A stretch of DNA of 64,000 bases from Thermicanus aegyptius DSM 12793 (GTDB taxonomy: Bacteria > Bacillota > Bacilli > Thermicanales > Thermicanaceae). Location of the stretch: positions 1,556,705-1,620,704 of the forward strand of contig NZ_KI783301.1 in NCBI RefSeq assembly GCF_000510645.1, given 5' to 3'. The position numbers and the translations under genes are program-made. This document shows, piece by piece, positions 1-7,224 of the stretch (the first letter of the stretch is position 1; the number at the start of each line of letters is the position of its first letter). The notes beneath the pieces are model-generated. The model saw nothing but the letters and a program-made list of their open reading frames with translations, searched no databases and had not been told where the DNA came from.

Positions 1-188
1 TTGCGGTTGTTGGAGACCAAATTTTCACCGATATCTTGGGAGGGAACCGAATGGGGTTTTATACGATCCTGGTCGTTCCCGTGGCACCCACGGACGGTTT
101 CTTTACCCGTCTCAACCGTATGGCTGAAAGAAGGGTCCTCCGGTGGATGAAGGAAAAGGGGTATCTTTCATGGGAGGTGAAAAAATGA
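1..188 (+). CDS. yqeG: YqeG family HAD phosphatase, C-terminal part only
   Basis: The window opens inside a reading frame (codons begin at base 3) that ends at TGA 186-188. The visible 61 residues contain VGDQIFTDILGGNR, the last conserved motif of YqeG-type HAD-IIIA phosphatases (aspartates for Mg2+ binding), followed by a hydrophobic strand and the usual short basic tail. The stop overlaps the yqeH start (ATGA at 185-188). This coupling and the order yqeG-yqeH are the same as in Bacillus subtilis. The N-terminal part with the catalytic DxD motif lies outside the window, so activity cannot be judged. Confidence 0.85.
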   Translation, partial: AVVGDQIFTDILGGNRMGFYTILVVPVAPTDGFFTRLNRMAERRVLRWMKEKGYLSWEVKK

Positions 189-1300
189 ACCCAGGAGAAA
201 AAAGGGTATGCCCGGGGTGTGGAGCCCCCTTACAGAGTGAAGACAAGAATTTGCCGGGATATCTGCCTATCCATGCATGGGAGAAGGAGGAGGCCGTCTG
301 CCTCCGTTGCTTCCGTATTAAGCACTATAATGAAGCGGTCCAGGTAGACTTACGGGAGGAGGATTTTCTCCAGGTTCTCCATTCCATCGGCTCTACGGAG
401 GCGCTGGTGGTCCATCTCGTGGATCTTATCGATGTAAACGGCACCTTACTCTCCGGCCTTCATCGCTTTATCGGACAAAACCCATTTCTTCTTGTGGGCA
501 ACAAACTGGATCTTCTTCCCCAGCGGGTTAATCTCGACCGCATCCGTCGATGGCTTCTCATGATGGCCATGGAATGGGGATTAAAGCCTGTGGATGTGAT
601 GCTTATTAGTGCTCTGAAGGGAAGTTATCTTCAGGAATTGCTCGAAAAATTGGAGGCATACCGAAAAGGTAAAAATGTCTATTTCATCGGTGCGACGAAC
701 GTTGGTAAGTCTACCTTCATGAATCGGTTGTTGAAGGAGTATGGAGAAAAAGGAACGATCGAAATTACCACATCCCGTTTTCCCGGCACGACATTAGACC
801 TCATCGAGATTCCGGTAGATGAGCATTCTTCGTTTTATGATACTCCCGGGGTGATGACTCCCCATCAGATCATTCGCTACCTTTCACCTGAGGACTTAAA
901 AAAAGTGATTCCACAAAAGAGAATCAATCCGAAGGTTTATCAATTGGAACCGGAGCAGACCCTCTTTTTGGGCGGTATGGCCCGAATCGATTTCATTTCC
1001 GGCACCCCTCAATCCTTCATCGTCTACATCTCCAATGAGATCCCTGTCCATCGGACGAAGCGATCTCATGCAGGGGAGCTTCAGGAAAAACATCGAGGCG
1101 AACTCCTCTCCCCTCCCGGCAAAGAGAACCTTGATCGCTTGCCTCCGTGGGTAAAGCACTCATTTAACCTAAAGGAAGGGGAGAAACAGGATATCGCCAT
1201 CTCCGGATTAGGCTGGGTTTCTTTTTCGGGAAAGAAGGGTAGGGTAGACGTATTTGCGCCGAAAGGGGTTTCAGTCCAGATCCGCAAAGGAATGATTTGA
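185..1300 (+). CDS. yqeH: Ribosome biogenesis GTPase YqeH
   Basis: Circularly permuted GTPase needed for 30S subunit assembly in Bacillus. An N-terminal zinc finger is visible as CPGCG and CLRCF, about 35 residues apart. It is followed by the permuted G motifs in the order G4 (NKLD), G5 (SALKG), G1/P-loop (GATNVGKST) and G3 (DTPG), then the C-terminal domain. I chose ATG 185 because it overlaps the yqeG stop and has GGGAGGTG just upstream, giving 371 residues, the normal family size. An upstream in-frame ATG at 143 lies inside yqeG and has no ribosome binding site. The last 30 bases overlap the 3' end of the convergent radical-SAM gene. Confidence 0.95.
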   Translation: MNPGEKRVCPGCGAPLQSEDKNLPGYLPIHAWEKEEAVCLRCFRIKHYNEAVQVDLREEDFLQVLHSIGSTEALVVHLVDLIDVNGTLLSGLHRFIGQNPFLLVGNKLDLLPQRVNLDRIRRWLLMMAMEWGLKPVDVMLISALKGSYLQELLEKLEAYRKGKNVYFIGATNVGKSTFMNRLLKEYGEKGTIEITTSRFPGTTLDLIEIPVDEHSSFYDTPGVMTPHQIIRYLSPEDLKKVIPQKRINPKVYQLEPEQTLFLGGMARIDFISGTPQSFIVYISNEIPVHRTKRSHAGELQEKHRGELLSPPGKENLDRLPPWVKHSFNLKEGEKQDIAISGLGWVSFSGKKGRVDVFAPKGVSVQIRKGMI

Positions 1301-2398
1301 GGGATGATGGGAAGGGACCTCACTGTCCAGAAGATCATCAAACCACGTGGCCCCTTTGGGACAATTCAGGATCATGAACTTGCCGTAGTTGCCGGTTTTC
1401 GATTGATGGTATTTCAAGTAAGCTTTTCCTCCCTCGATGGCCAGGATCTCTATTTTTCCCGTTGCGTGGCTCATCACCAGGCGCACTCTTTTGCCTAAAC
1501 CGGAGGTTTTGGCCTTCGCCTTTTCAACCAACCGGTATACCCGTTCCAGGGGGAGAACGAAACTGGCGTTTCCGGCAACAGGCCGATTGATGAAGAAATA
1601 GTAAGGGGTTACGCCTGCCGCAGAAAGCTTATTTAAAAGTTCTGCGAGGAGATCTTCGTGGTCATTGATCCCTCTTAAAATGGGGTTTTGGTTCACGACG
1701 ACGGCACCTGCCTCTTGCAGCGCCTGAAACGCTTTGATCGCCTCATCGGTGATTTCCCTGGGATGTGTCATATGAGCCATGATGTAGATTCTCTTCCGGG
1801 GGAGTGAGTATTGGCGTATCAGATCAAGCAGTTCTTGGTCCTCGAAAATGCGATAGGGATTAAAAGCGGGGAGTTTGGTGCCGATGCGGATGATCTTTAC
1901 ATGGGGAATTTCTCGCAATTTCTGAATAATAGACCGGAGTTTTCGGGTGGATAGCATGAGAGGATCCCCACCGGTCAAGAGAACGTTGCTTATCTCCGGA
2001 TGTTGACGGATGTACGCCAAACCGGGTTCAACGTCGCTCATCGCCTCTTTTACGTCGCTTCGGAAGAGGCGCTTGCGAAAGCAATAGCGGCAATAGGCAC
2101 CGCATACCTCGGAGACGATGAGGAGGGCCGTGGTCCGATATTTATGCTGGCAGCCGGGCACCACGTAATTGCTTTTTTCGTCGGAGGCGTCCCAACGGCC
2201 ATATTCCAGCAATTCGTCGGCGGAGGGGATGACCAATTTCCGCAGGGGGTCATGGGGATCTTCCCAATGGATGAGGCTTAGATAATACTCATTGACACGA
2301 AATACAAACTTTTCCGTAATGGGGCGTAGCTCTTCTTTCTCGCGGTCGTGGATCTGCGGAATCTGGTTAAGATCCGTCAGATACCGCGGCTTAGGCAT
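1271..2398 (-). CDS. KamA/EpmB-family radical SAM aminomutase-like protein
   Basis: A 375-residue radical SAM protein of the lysine 2,3-aminomutase family. CGAYCRYCFRKR (about residue 99) is the CxxxCxxC motif that binds the 4Fe-4S cluster and S-adenosylmethionine. LLTGGDPL is the family's SAM-binding stretch, and NQNPILRGIND and PYYFFINRPVAG resemble PLP and substrate regions of KamA. It is shorter than classical KamA (over 400 residues) and nearer to EpmB and short KamA-like proteins, so the substrate is not certain (lysine, glutamate or a protein lysine). ATG 2398 has AGGAGGG six bases upstream. It is an insertion in the yqeH-aroE order of B. subtilis, transcribed against both neighbours and overlapping the end of yqeH. 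Confidence 0.85.
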   Translation of the reverse strand: MPKPRYLTDLNQIPQIHDREKEELRPITEKFVFRVNEYYLSLIHWEDPHDPLRKLVIPSADELLEYGRWDASDEKSNYVVPGCQHKYRTTALLIVSEVCGAYCRYCFRKRLFRSDVKEAMSDVEPGLAYIRQHPEISNVLLTGGDPLMLSTRKLRSIIQKLREIPHVKIIRIGTKLPAFNPYRIFEDQELLDLIRQYSLPRKRIYIMAHMTHPREITDEAIKAFQALQEAGAVVVNQNPILRGINDHEDLLAELLNKLSAAGVTPYYFFINRPVAGNASFVLPLERVYRLVEKAKAKTSGLGKRVRLVMSHATGKIEILAIEGGKAYLKYHQSKTGNYGKFMILNCPKGATWFDDLLDSEVPSHHPSNHSFADLD

Positions 2399-2553
2399 GG
2401 CAATCCCTCCTATTCTATTAAAAAAGTTGAATGAGGTAATGAAATATAAATCTATCTATTTTGAATTATAATTTGAGAGAAATCGAATGTCAAATTTCAG
2501 ATTGTAAATAATTCATGGTTCTAAAATTTAAGTAGATTAAAGGAGATGATCAA
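2399..2553. other. Divergent AT-rich intergenic region (radical SAM / aroE)
   Basis: 155 bases between two divergent genes must hold both promoters. The stretch around 2440-2475 is strongly AT-rich and has TATAAT-like hexamers, but I could not pick a -35/-10 pair with confidence on either strand. The aroE ribosome binding site AAAGGAG lies at about 2539-2545. Confidence 0.4.
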
Positions 2554-3417
2554 ATGGCTCTCCCTCTCTTCGTCGATAGCAAGACGTCTCTCTACGGGCT
2601 TTTCGGAAATCCGGTTGCCCATTCCCTCTCTCCGGTGATGCAACAAGCCGCCTTTATGGAGAGGGGATTCAACGCGGTATATTTGGCTTTTGCTATTCAA
2701 AAGGAGAAGTTGAAAGAGGCGGTGGAGGCGATTCGGGCCTTGTCCATCCAAGGAGTAAATGTGACGATTCCCTATAAGGTGGAGGTGATTCCCTTCTTAG
2801 ACGAGGTGGAGGAAGAAGCTTCCATTATCGGAGCGGTGAATACGATTAAGAATGAAGGGGGGAGATTGAGGGGATACAACACGGATGGGAAAGGATTTAT
2901 CCGTTCTCTGGAGGAAGAGTTTCATCCGGATTGGTCTTCGATGAATGGAACGATTTTGGGCGCTGGAGGAGCGGTTCGGAGCGTCGCCGTTGCCTTAGCT
3001 CGTAAAGGGGTAAAGAGGATTACGATCGTTAACAGAAACCGAGAGAAGGCAGAGGAGCTGGCCCGCCTTATTTCGGCGTGGACCTCTGTTCAGGTGGAAG
3101 GCTGGGAGAGGCTCTCTTCCACACTTAAAGGCTCTAACCTTCTTATCAACGGCACCCCCATCGGCATGCACCCTCATGTTGAGGAGACACCGGTCGCACA
3201 AGAGGCCCTTCATCAGGATTTAATCGTAAGCGAATTGGTTTATACTCCCCTTTACACCCGGCTGCTAAGGGAAGCGAAAGAGAAGGGGGCGAAGATTCAT
3301 CCCGGTTTGATGATGTTTGTTTACCAAGGAGCCATTGCCTTTGAGATCTGGACCGGTAAAACCGCTCCTGTAAATCTGATGGAGCAGGTGGTCCGAGAAA
3401 GGCTCTCGGCATTATAA
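2554..3417 (+). CDS. aroE: Shikimate dehydrogenase (NADP+)
   Basis: Reduces 3-dehydroshikimate to shikimate with NADPH in the chorismate pathway. The substrate-binding region shows GNPVAHSLSPVMQQAAF near residue 17 and the catalytic lysine in NVTIPYK. The nucleotide-binding glycine-rich loop is ILGAGGAVRSV (about residue 133), followed by the NRNREKA motif typical of NADP selectivity. NGTPIGM and the C-terminal QGAIAFEIWTG also fit. The length of 287 residues is normal. ATG 2554 follows AAAGGAG. In B. subtilis this gene sits between yqeH and yqeI; here one gene is inserted on each side. Confidence 0.96.
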   Translation: MALPLFVDSKTSLYGLFGNPVAHSLSPVMQQAAFMERGFNAVYLAFAIQKEKLKEAVEAIRALSIQGVNVTIPYKVEVIPFLDEVEEEASIIGAVNTIKNEGGRLRGYNTDGKGFIRSLEEEFHPDWSSMNGTILGAGGAVRSVAVALARKGVKRITIVNRNREKAEELARLISAWTSVQVEGWERLSSTLKGSNLLINGTPIGMHPHVEETPVAQEALHQDLIVSELVYTPLYTRLLREAKEKGAKIHPGLMMFVYQGAIAFEIWTGKTAPVNLMEQVVRERLSAL

Positions 3418-3531
3418 TCACACCTCCCTTGCCCGAACAGATTTTTGCGAATCAAAAAAGAATGAGATCCCATCAACTGGATAAGTTAAATGAGGAGAAA
3501 AGATCACAAACATGACCTATGGAGCGAGAAG

Positions 3532-5001
3532 ATGGAGAAAAAAGTGATTTTGCTGCTCATTGACTCCTTGATGTGGGAGACTGTAGAGAAGGGCATTTCG
3601 GATGGAAGTACGCCGGCTATAAAATTCTTAGTTGAACGAGGAAGGGTATGGAAGGATACCGTCACTGTTTTCCCGACCATGACCGCTTCGGTAGATAGCT
3701 CCTTGCTTACCGGTGTTTATCCGGATCGGCATAAGGTGCCTGGGCTCATCTGGTATGATCCGATCACCAAGGGAATGGTCAACTATGTAAACGGTTGGAA
3801 GAGTGTTTTGAAAATCGGTGTCGTCAAGACGGCCCATTCACTACTCCACGACTTGAACGAAAAGCACTTAAGTAGGGAGGTTTCCACCTTATTTGAAGAA
3901 TTGTCCCGAAGAGACATTTCCTCCGCGGCGATCAATGCCGTGGTGCATCGGGGGCCGGTCGAACACCGGTTGAGGGTGCCCTTTCTCCTTCGTCTGATTA
4001 CCGGAACTACTTTGGAGAAGCCTATTTTTGGTCCGGAATGGATCACCTTGGGAGCCCTCCTCCCGACTGAGGTAAATCGAAAGGTCTCCTGGTGGGTGAG
4101 GGGACCCTTCAAGCGTTATGGAATCAATGATGCCTATGCGGTAGAGGCGCTTCTCCATCATCTCTCCCTGCCGTCACCTCCCCGCTTTTTTTTCGTCTAT
4201 CTTTCCGATCATGACCACCAGGTACATAAATCAACCCCTATACATGCGCTGCCGTCCCTCAGAAAAGTGGATGAGAAGATAACGAGGATTCTTGATTTCT
4301 TCCCGAGTTGGGAGGAGGCAATTCGGCAGGCGGTCTTTCTCGTCGTGGGGGATCATGGACAAACTCCGATTGGGCGGGAGAAGAGGCATCACATCGATCT
4401 GGATCGTCTTCTCTCTTCCTTTTCCACACTTCCTTTAGGAAAAAGAGTAAAAAATGAAGAATTGGTGTATGCGAACAATGAGCGGATGGTTTTCCTTTAT
4501 CCTTTAAAAGAGGGGATCTTGGAACGGCTGATATCCCATTTGGGAAGGGAGGAAAAGATTGATCTGATTGCTTGGAAGGAGAAGGGGGGCGTCGCGTTAA
4601 GGCAGAGAGGAGGAGGAGAACGTATTCGATTTTGGCCGGAGGGGGCATGGAAAGATCCTTATGGGAGGGAATGGGGGATCGACGGGGAGATGCCGAAGGA
4701 AGTGGCTCTGGTAAAGGGGGAGCATATTCTTTTCGATGAGTATCCGGACCTTTTTTCCCGCTTATATGGGGCCCTCTATTGCCAGGAGATACCCATGGTG
4801 GTGGTGACCGCCGCCCCAGGATACGAGTTTAAAAGCCGTTTTTATCCCAGCCACCTTGGAGGGTCAAGCCATGGTTCCCTTCATCGCTTTGATTCTTATG
4901 TTCCCCTCATCATTACGGGAGCGGATCTACCTTATCCCACCCCTCCACGGCTTATCGATGTAAAGGAATATATTCTGCGCCTTCTTTCTCCTTCTTCTTA
5001 G
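3532..5001 (+). CDS. Alkaline phosphatase superfamily protein (type I phosphodiesterase/nucleotide pyrophosphatase-like)
   Basis: A 489-residue metal-dependent hydrolase of the alkaline phosphatase superfamily. It opens with VILLLIDSLMWE (metal-binding Asp) and continues with FPTMTASVDSSLLTG, where a Thr is the expected nucleophile. YLSDHDHQVH, VVGDHGQTPIG and the late SHLGGSSHGS supply further metal ligands. No signal peptide is visible, so it is probably cytoplasmic. The substrate is unknown; related proteins cleave phosphodiesters or pyrophosphates. I prefer ATG 3532 because the conserved N-terminal strand starts there; an in-frame ATG at 3490 adds 14 residues and also lacks a good ribosome binding site. 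The gene is an insertion between aroE and yhbY. Confidence 0.75.
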   Translation: MEKKVILLLIDSLMWETVEKGISDGSTPAIKFLVERGRVWKDTVTVFPTMTASVDSSLLTGVYPDRHKVPGLIWYDPITKGMVNYVNGWKSVLKIGVVKTAHSLLHDLNEKHLSREVSTLFEELSRRDISSAAINAVVHRGPVEHRLRVPFLLRLITGTTLEKPIFGPEWITLGALLPTEVNRKVSWWVRGPFKRYGINDAYAVEALLHHLSLPSPPRFFFVYLSDHDHQVHKSTPIHALPSLRKVDEKITRILDFFPSWEEAIRQAVFLVVGDHGQTPIGREKRHHIDLDRLLSSFSTLPLGKRVKNEELVYANNERMVFLYPLKEGILERLISHLGREEKIDLIAWKEKGGVALRQRGGGERIRFWPEGAWKDPYGREWGIDGEMPKEVALVKGEHILFDEYPDLFSRLYGALYCQEIPMVVVTAAPGYEFKSRFYPSHLGGSSHGSLHRFDSYVPLIITGADLPYPTPPRLIDVKEYILRLLSPSS

Positions 5002-5004
5002 GTG

Positions 5005-5013
5005 TGGTATAGT
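5005..5013 (+). promoter_or_regulatory. Extended -10 promoter for yhbY-nadD-yqeK-rsfS
   Basis: TGGTATAGT matches the extended -10 form TGnTATAAT with one mismatch and lies about 36 bases before the yhbY start. No clear -35 box precedes it, as usual for extended -10 promoters. It would drive the tightly packed yhbY-nadD-yqeK-rsfS operon separately from the upstream phosphodiesterase gene. Confidence 0.55.
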
Positions 5014-5048
5014 AAGGGAAACAAAGGGATTAGAAAGGATGACCTCCC

Positions 5049-5342
5049 ATTCTTACAGGTAAGCAAAAGAGTTATCTCCGCTCCCTCGCCCATCCCATAG
5101 ATCCGATTTTCCAAGTAGGGAAAGGCGGGGTTAACGAAAATCTCTTAATGCAGCTCCGCGATGCCCTTGAGGCGAGGGAATTGATTAAGGTGTCTCTTCT
5201 GAATAATTTTTCCGGGAAGAAAGAGGAAGCGGCGGAGCAATTAGTAAAGGGGACGGGGGCGGAATTGGTGCAATTGATCGGACGGACCGTGGTCCTCTAT
5301 AAAGAGTCGAGGGAGAAAAGGCGCATTGAACTCCCAGATTAA
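5049..5342 (+). CDS. yhbY: YhbY/YqeI family RNA-binding protein (CRM domain), apparent ATT start
   Basis: A 97-residue single CRM-domain RNA-binding protein associated with ribosome assembly. Conserved elements are LTGKQ at the N-terminus, IFQVGKGGVN (the GxxG-type RNA-binding loop region), ALEARELIKVS and VLYKESRE. The frame is blocked by TGA at 5040-5042, and the only plausible initiator before LTGKQ is ATT at 5049. It sits exactly where homologues have Met, nine bases after AGGA. The first in-frame ATG (5148) would delete a third of the domain. Either this is a rare AUU start or a one-base frameshift separates it from ATG 5039. The end overlaps nadD by 17 bases. Confidence 0.85.
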   Translation: MLTGKQKSYLRSLAHPIDPIFQVGKGGVNENLLMQLRDALEARELIKVSLLNNFSGKKEEAAEQLVKGTGAELVQLIGRTVVLYKESREKRRIELPD

Positions 5343-5976
5343 CAGATTGCGCGTTGGCGTATTGGGAGGCACCTTTGATCCCCTTCATATCGGCCACTTG
5401 ATCGCAGCGGAGCGGGTTTTTGACGAACTGAAGTTGGATGAAATTTGGTTCCTGCCGAGCCATATCCCTCCCCATAAGTTAGATCATCCTCCTACACCGG
5501 CAGCGCACAGGGTGGAGATGGTTCGCCGAGCGATCGCTCCTTATCCGGAATTTCATCTTTGTTTGGTGGAGTTGGAACGGGAGGGCCCTTCGTATACGGT
5601 CGATACGATGGAACAGTTGCGGAAGGAGTATCCAAGTTATCGCTTTTATTTTATCATGGGAGCCGATATGGTGGACTACCTCCCCCATTGGCATAGGTAT
5701 GAGGATTTATTGGCGAAGGTGCCGATCGTTGCCTTAAAACGACCGGGGTTTACCCTTCCGAAGCATGTTACATGGGCCGATCAAATAACGTTTGTTCCCA
5801 TGCCTCAGCTCGATCTTTCATCCTCCGAGATTCGCCGGATGCGCCGGGAGGGGAAATCGATTCGGTTTCTCGTTCCTGATGTTGTGGAACATTATATAGA
5901 GGAGAAGGGTTTATATGTGGAGCAAAGAGGAGTTACTCCAGAAGACGAAAGAGCAGGTAAAGGAGAAACGGTTTAA
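5326..5976 (+). CDS. nadD: Nicotinate-nucleotide adenylyltransferase
   Basis: Joins nicotinate mononucleotide and ATP to form deamido-NAD in NAD biosynthesis. The nucleotidyltransferase signature GGTFDPLHIGH lies at about residue 14, and the second signature SSSEIRR, near residue 165, matches the family's ISSTxIR. The 216 residues include an unconserved hydrophilic tail of about 20 after EHYIEEKGLY, which reads through the start of yqeK. The TTG start at 5326 overlaps yhbY; a second TTG at 5344 is possible and would lose six residues. Overlaps on both sides indicate translational coupling. Confidence 0.95.
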   Translation: MNSQINRLRVGVLGGTFDPLHIGHLIAAERVFDELKLDEIWFLPSHIPPHKLDHPPTPAAHRVEMVRRAIAPYPEFHLCLVELEREGPSYTVDTMEQLRKEYPSYRFYFIMGADMVDYLPHWHRYEDLLAKVPIVALKRPGFTLPKHVTWADQITFVPMPQLDLSSSEIRRMRREGKSIRFLVPDVVEHYIEEKGLYVEQRGVTPEDERAGKGETV

Positions 5977-6487
5977 TCATATCCTCGGGGTGGTGAAGAC
6001 GGCGGCGGATCTCGCCGAGAGGTTTGGAGCAGATCCGGAGAAGGCGGAAATAGCCGCTATTTTGCATGATTATTGTAAGGAGTGGCCGGTAGAGCGGCTA
6101 AGAAATCTCTTGATAAAGCATGAAGATCTTTTGTGGCTTCGGTTTTCTCCGGTTCTATGGCATGCTCCCGCCGCCGCCTATGTGGCCCGGGAGGAGTTTC
6201 AGATCGGGGATCAGGAGATCTTTGATGCCATTTATTATCATACGACGGGCAGGGCAGGCATGAGTCTTCTGGACGAGGTGATTTGGCTGGCCGATTATGT
6301 TGAACCCGGCCGCGATTTTGAGGGAGTAGAGGAGGCTAGACGCTTGACGGTGAAAAGCTTGGCGGAGGGAATGCGCTTTGGTTTGAAACACTCCATCGCT
6401 TATCTCTTGAAGAAGGAGGAGGCCATCTATCCCCTCACCTTTGAGGCCTATAACCATTACATGTTATACAGAAAGGATATGTCATGA
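5915..6487 (+). CDS. yqeK: YqeK, HD-domain diadenosine tetraphosphatase
   Basis: An HD-superfamily protein; YqeK members hydrolyse Ap4A symmetrically to two ADP. Metal-binding motifs visible are RFNHILGV (His), ILHDYCKEWP (HD pair), WHAPAAAYVA (His), IYYHTTGRAGMS (His) and IWLADYVEPGR (Asp). The length of 190 residues matches the family. The start is ATG 5915 inside the end of nadD (62-base overlap), preceded by GGAGAAGG. It lies in the conserved nadD-yqeK-rsfS order. Confidence 0.93.
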   Translation: MWSKEELLQKTKEQVKEKRFNHILGVVKTAADLAERFGADPEKAEIAAILHDYCKEWPVERLRNLLIKHEDLLWLRFSPVLWHAPAAAYVAREEFQIGDQEIFDAIYYHTTGRAGMSLLDEVIWLADYVEPGRDFEGVEEARRLTVKSLAEGMRFGLKHSIAYLLKKEEAIYPLTFEAYNHYMLYRKDMS

Positions 6488-6500
6488 AGGAGGAGAAGGC

Positions 6501-6860
6501 GTGAAGATTGAGGAAATCGCACAGCTCGCCGCCCAGACGGCTATGGAAAAGAAGGGACAGAATACGATCATTTTAAAATTAGAGGGCTTATCGATCATTG
6601 CCGATTATTTCGTTATCACCCACGGGAACAATGAACCTCAGGTGGAGGCGATTGCCACGGCGATCCGGGAGAAGATGGAGGAAAAAGGGATTCACATCCG
6701 GGGGATCGAAGGACTAAGCGAAAAAAGATGGGTTCTCCTCGACTTGGGTGATGTGGTGGTTCATATCTTCCATCGGGATGAGCGGGAATTTTATCATCTG
6801 GAAAGAATTTGGGCGGATGCCCCGGAGATTCCTGTCGAAAAGGAGGCGAAAATGTATTGA
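6501..6860 (+). CDS. rsfS: Ribosomal silencing factor RsfS
   Basis: Binds uL14 on the 50S subunit and blocks subunit joining when nutrients are short. The 119 residues show the family core NTIILKLEGLSIIADYFVI, EGLSEKRWVLLDLGDVVVHIF and EREFYHLERIW. I chose GTG 6501: GGAGGAG stands just upstream and the product then starts with KIEEIAQLAAQ, like homologues; an in-frame ATG at 6441 lies inside yqeK. The end overlaps the -35 box of the leuS T-box promoter. yqeM, which follows in B. subtilis, is absent. Confidence 0.94.
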   Translation: MKIEEIAQLAAQTAMEKKGQNTIILKLEGLSIIADYFVITHGNNEPQVEAIATAIREKMEEKGIHIRGIEGLSEKRWVLLDLGDVVVHIFHRDEREFYHLERIWADAPEIPVEKEAKMY

Positions 6861-6886
6861 CATTTTCTCTCTCTTATGCATATAAT
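6857..6886 (+). promoter_or_regulatory. Sigma-A promoter of the leuS T-box leader
   Basis: TTGACA (6857-6862) and TATAAT (6881-6886) are both perfect consensus, with an 18-base spacer. Transcription would start at about 6893, at the beginning of the T-box leader. The -35 box overlaps the rsfS stop codon region. Confidence 0.85.
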
Positions 6887-6892
6887 ATATTC

Positions 6893-7200
6893 ACTTTATG
6901 AAAATTTTCGTAAGCGAAGAAGAGGAGTAGTAGTCTTCCGGCGTCCAAAGAGAGTTGACGGGGGTGCGAGTCAACAGGCGCAAGAAGGTGAACTCGCCTC
7001 GGAGCTCATGGGGATGAATTTTTTAGTTCCCATCGTCATTCCTCGTTACGGAACTCAAGTGACCGACGGCAAGTCTTCTCAGGCGGTGATGTGAGGGTTC
7101 ACACGGAGCACACCGCGAAGGCGAAAGGTCGGTAAGAAGGGTGGTACCACGGGTTCAACCTCTCGTCCCTTGCATAGAGCTTGGGGCGGGAGGTTTTTAT
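6893..7200 (+). ncRNA. T-box leader (leucine specific) with transcription terminator
   Basis: A tRNA-sensing riboswitch upstream of leuS. The T-box sequence AAGAAGGGTGGTACCACGGG lies at 7134-7153. The Stem I region (about 6900-7010) holds an AGTA motif, and GAACTC places a CTC leucine codon at 6993-6995 as the probable specifier. After the T-box a terminator forms from 7159 to 7192, with CCTCTCGTCCC pairing to GGGGCGGGAGG, followed by TTTTT. Uncharged tRNA-Leu would pair with the specifier and T-box, favour the antiterminator and switch leuS on. The cognate tRNA-Leu(GAG) gene is in this window at 30191-30276. Confidence 0.92.
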
Positions 7201-7224
7201 ATTCTCTTAGGTGGAGGGAAAGAA

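Noticed and set aside
6876-7094. A 72-codon plus-strand frame in the leuS leader
   Set aside because: It lies inside the T-box RNA, whose conserved T-box, specifier and terminator explain the sequence.
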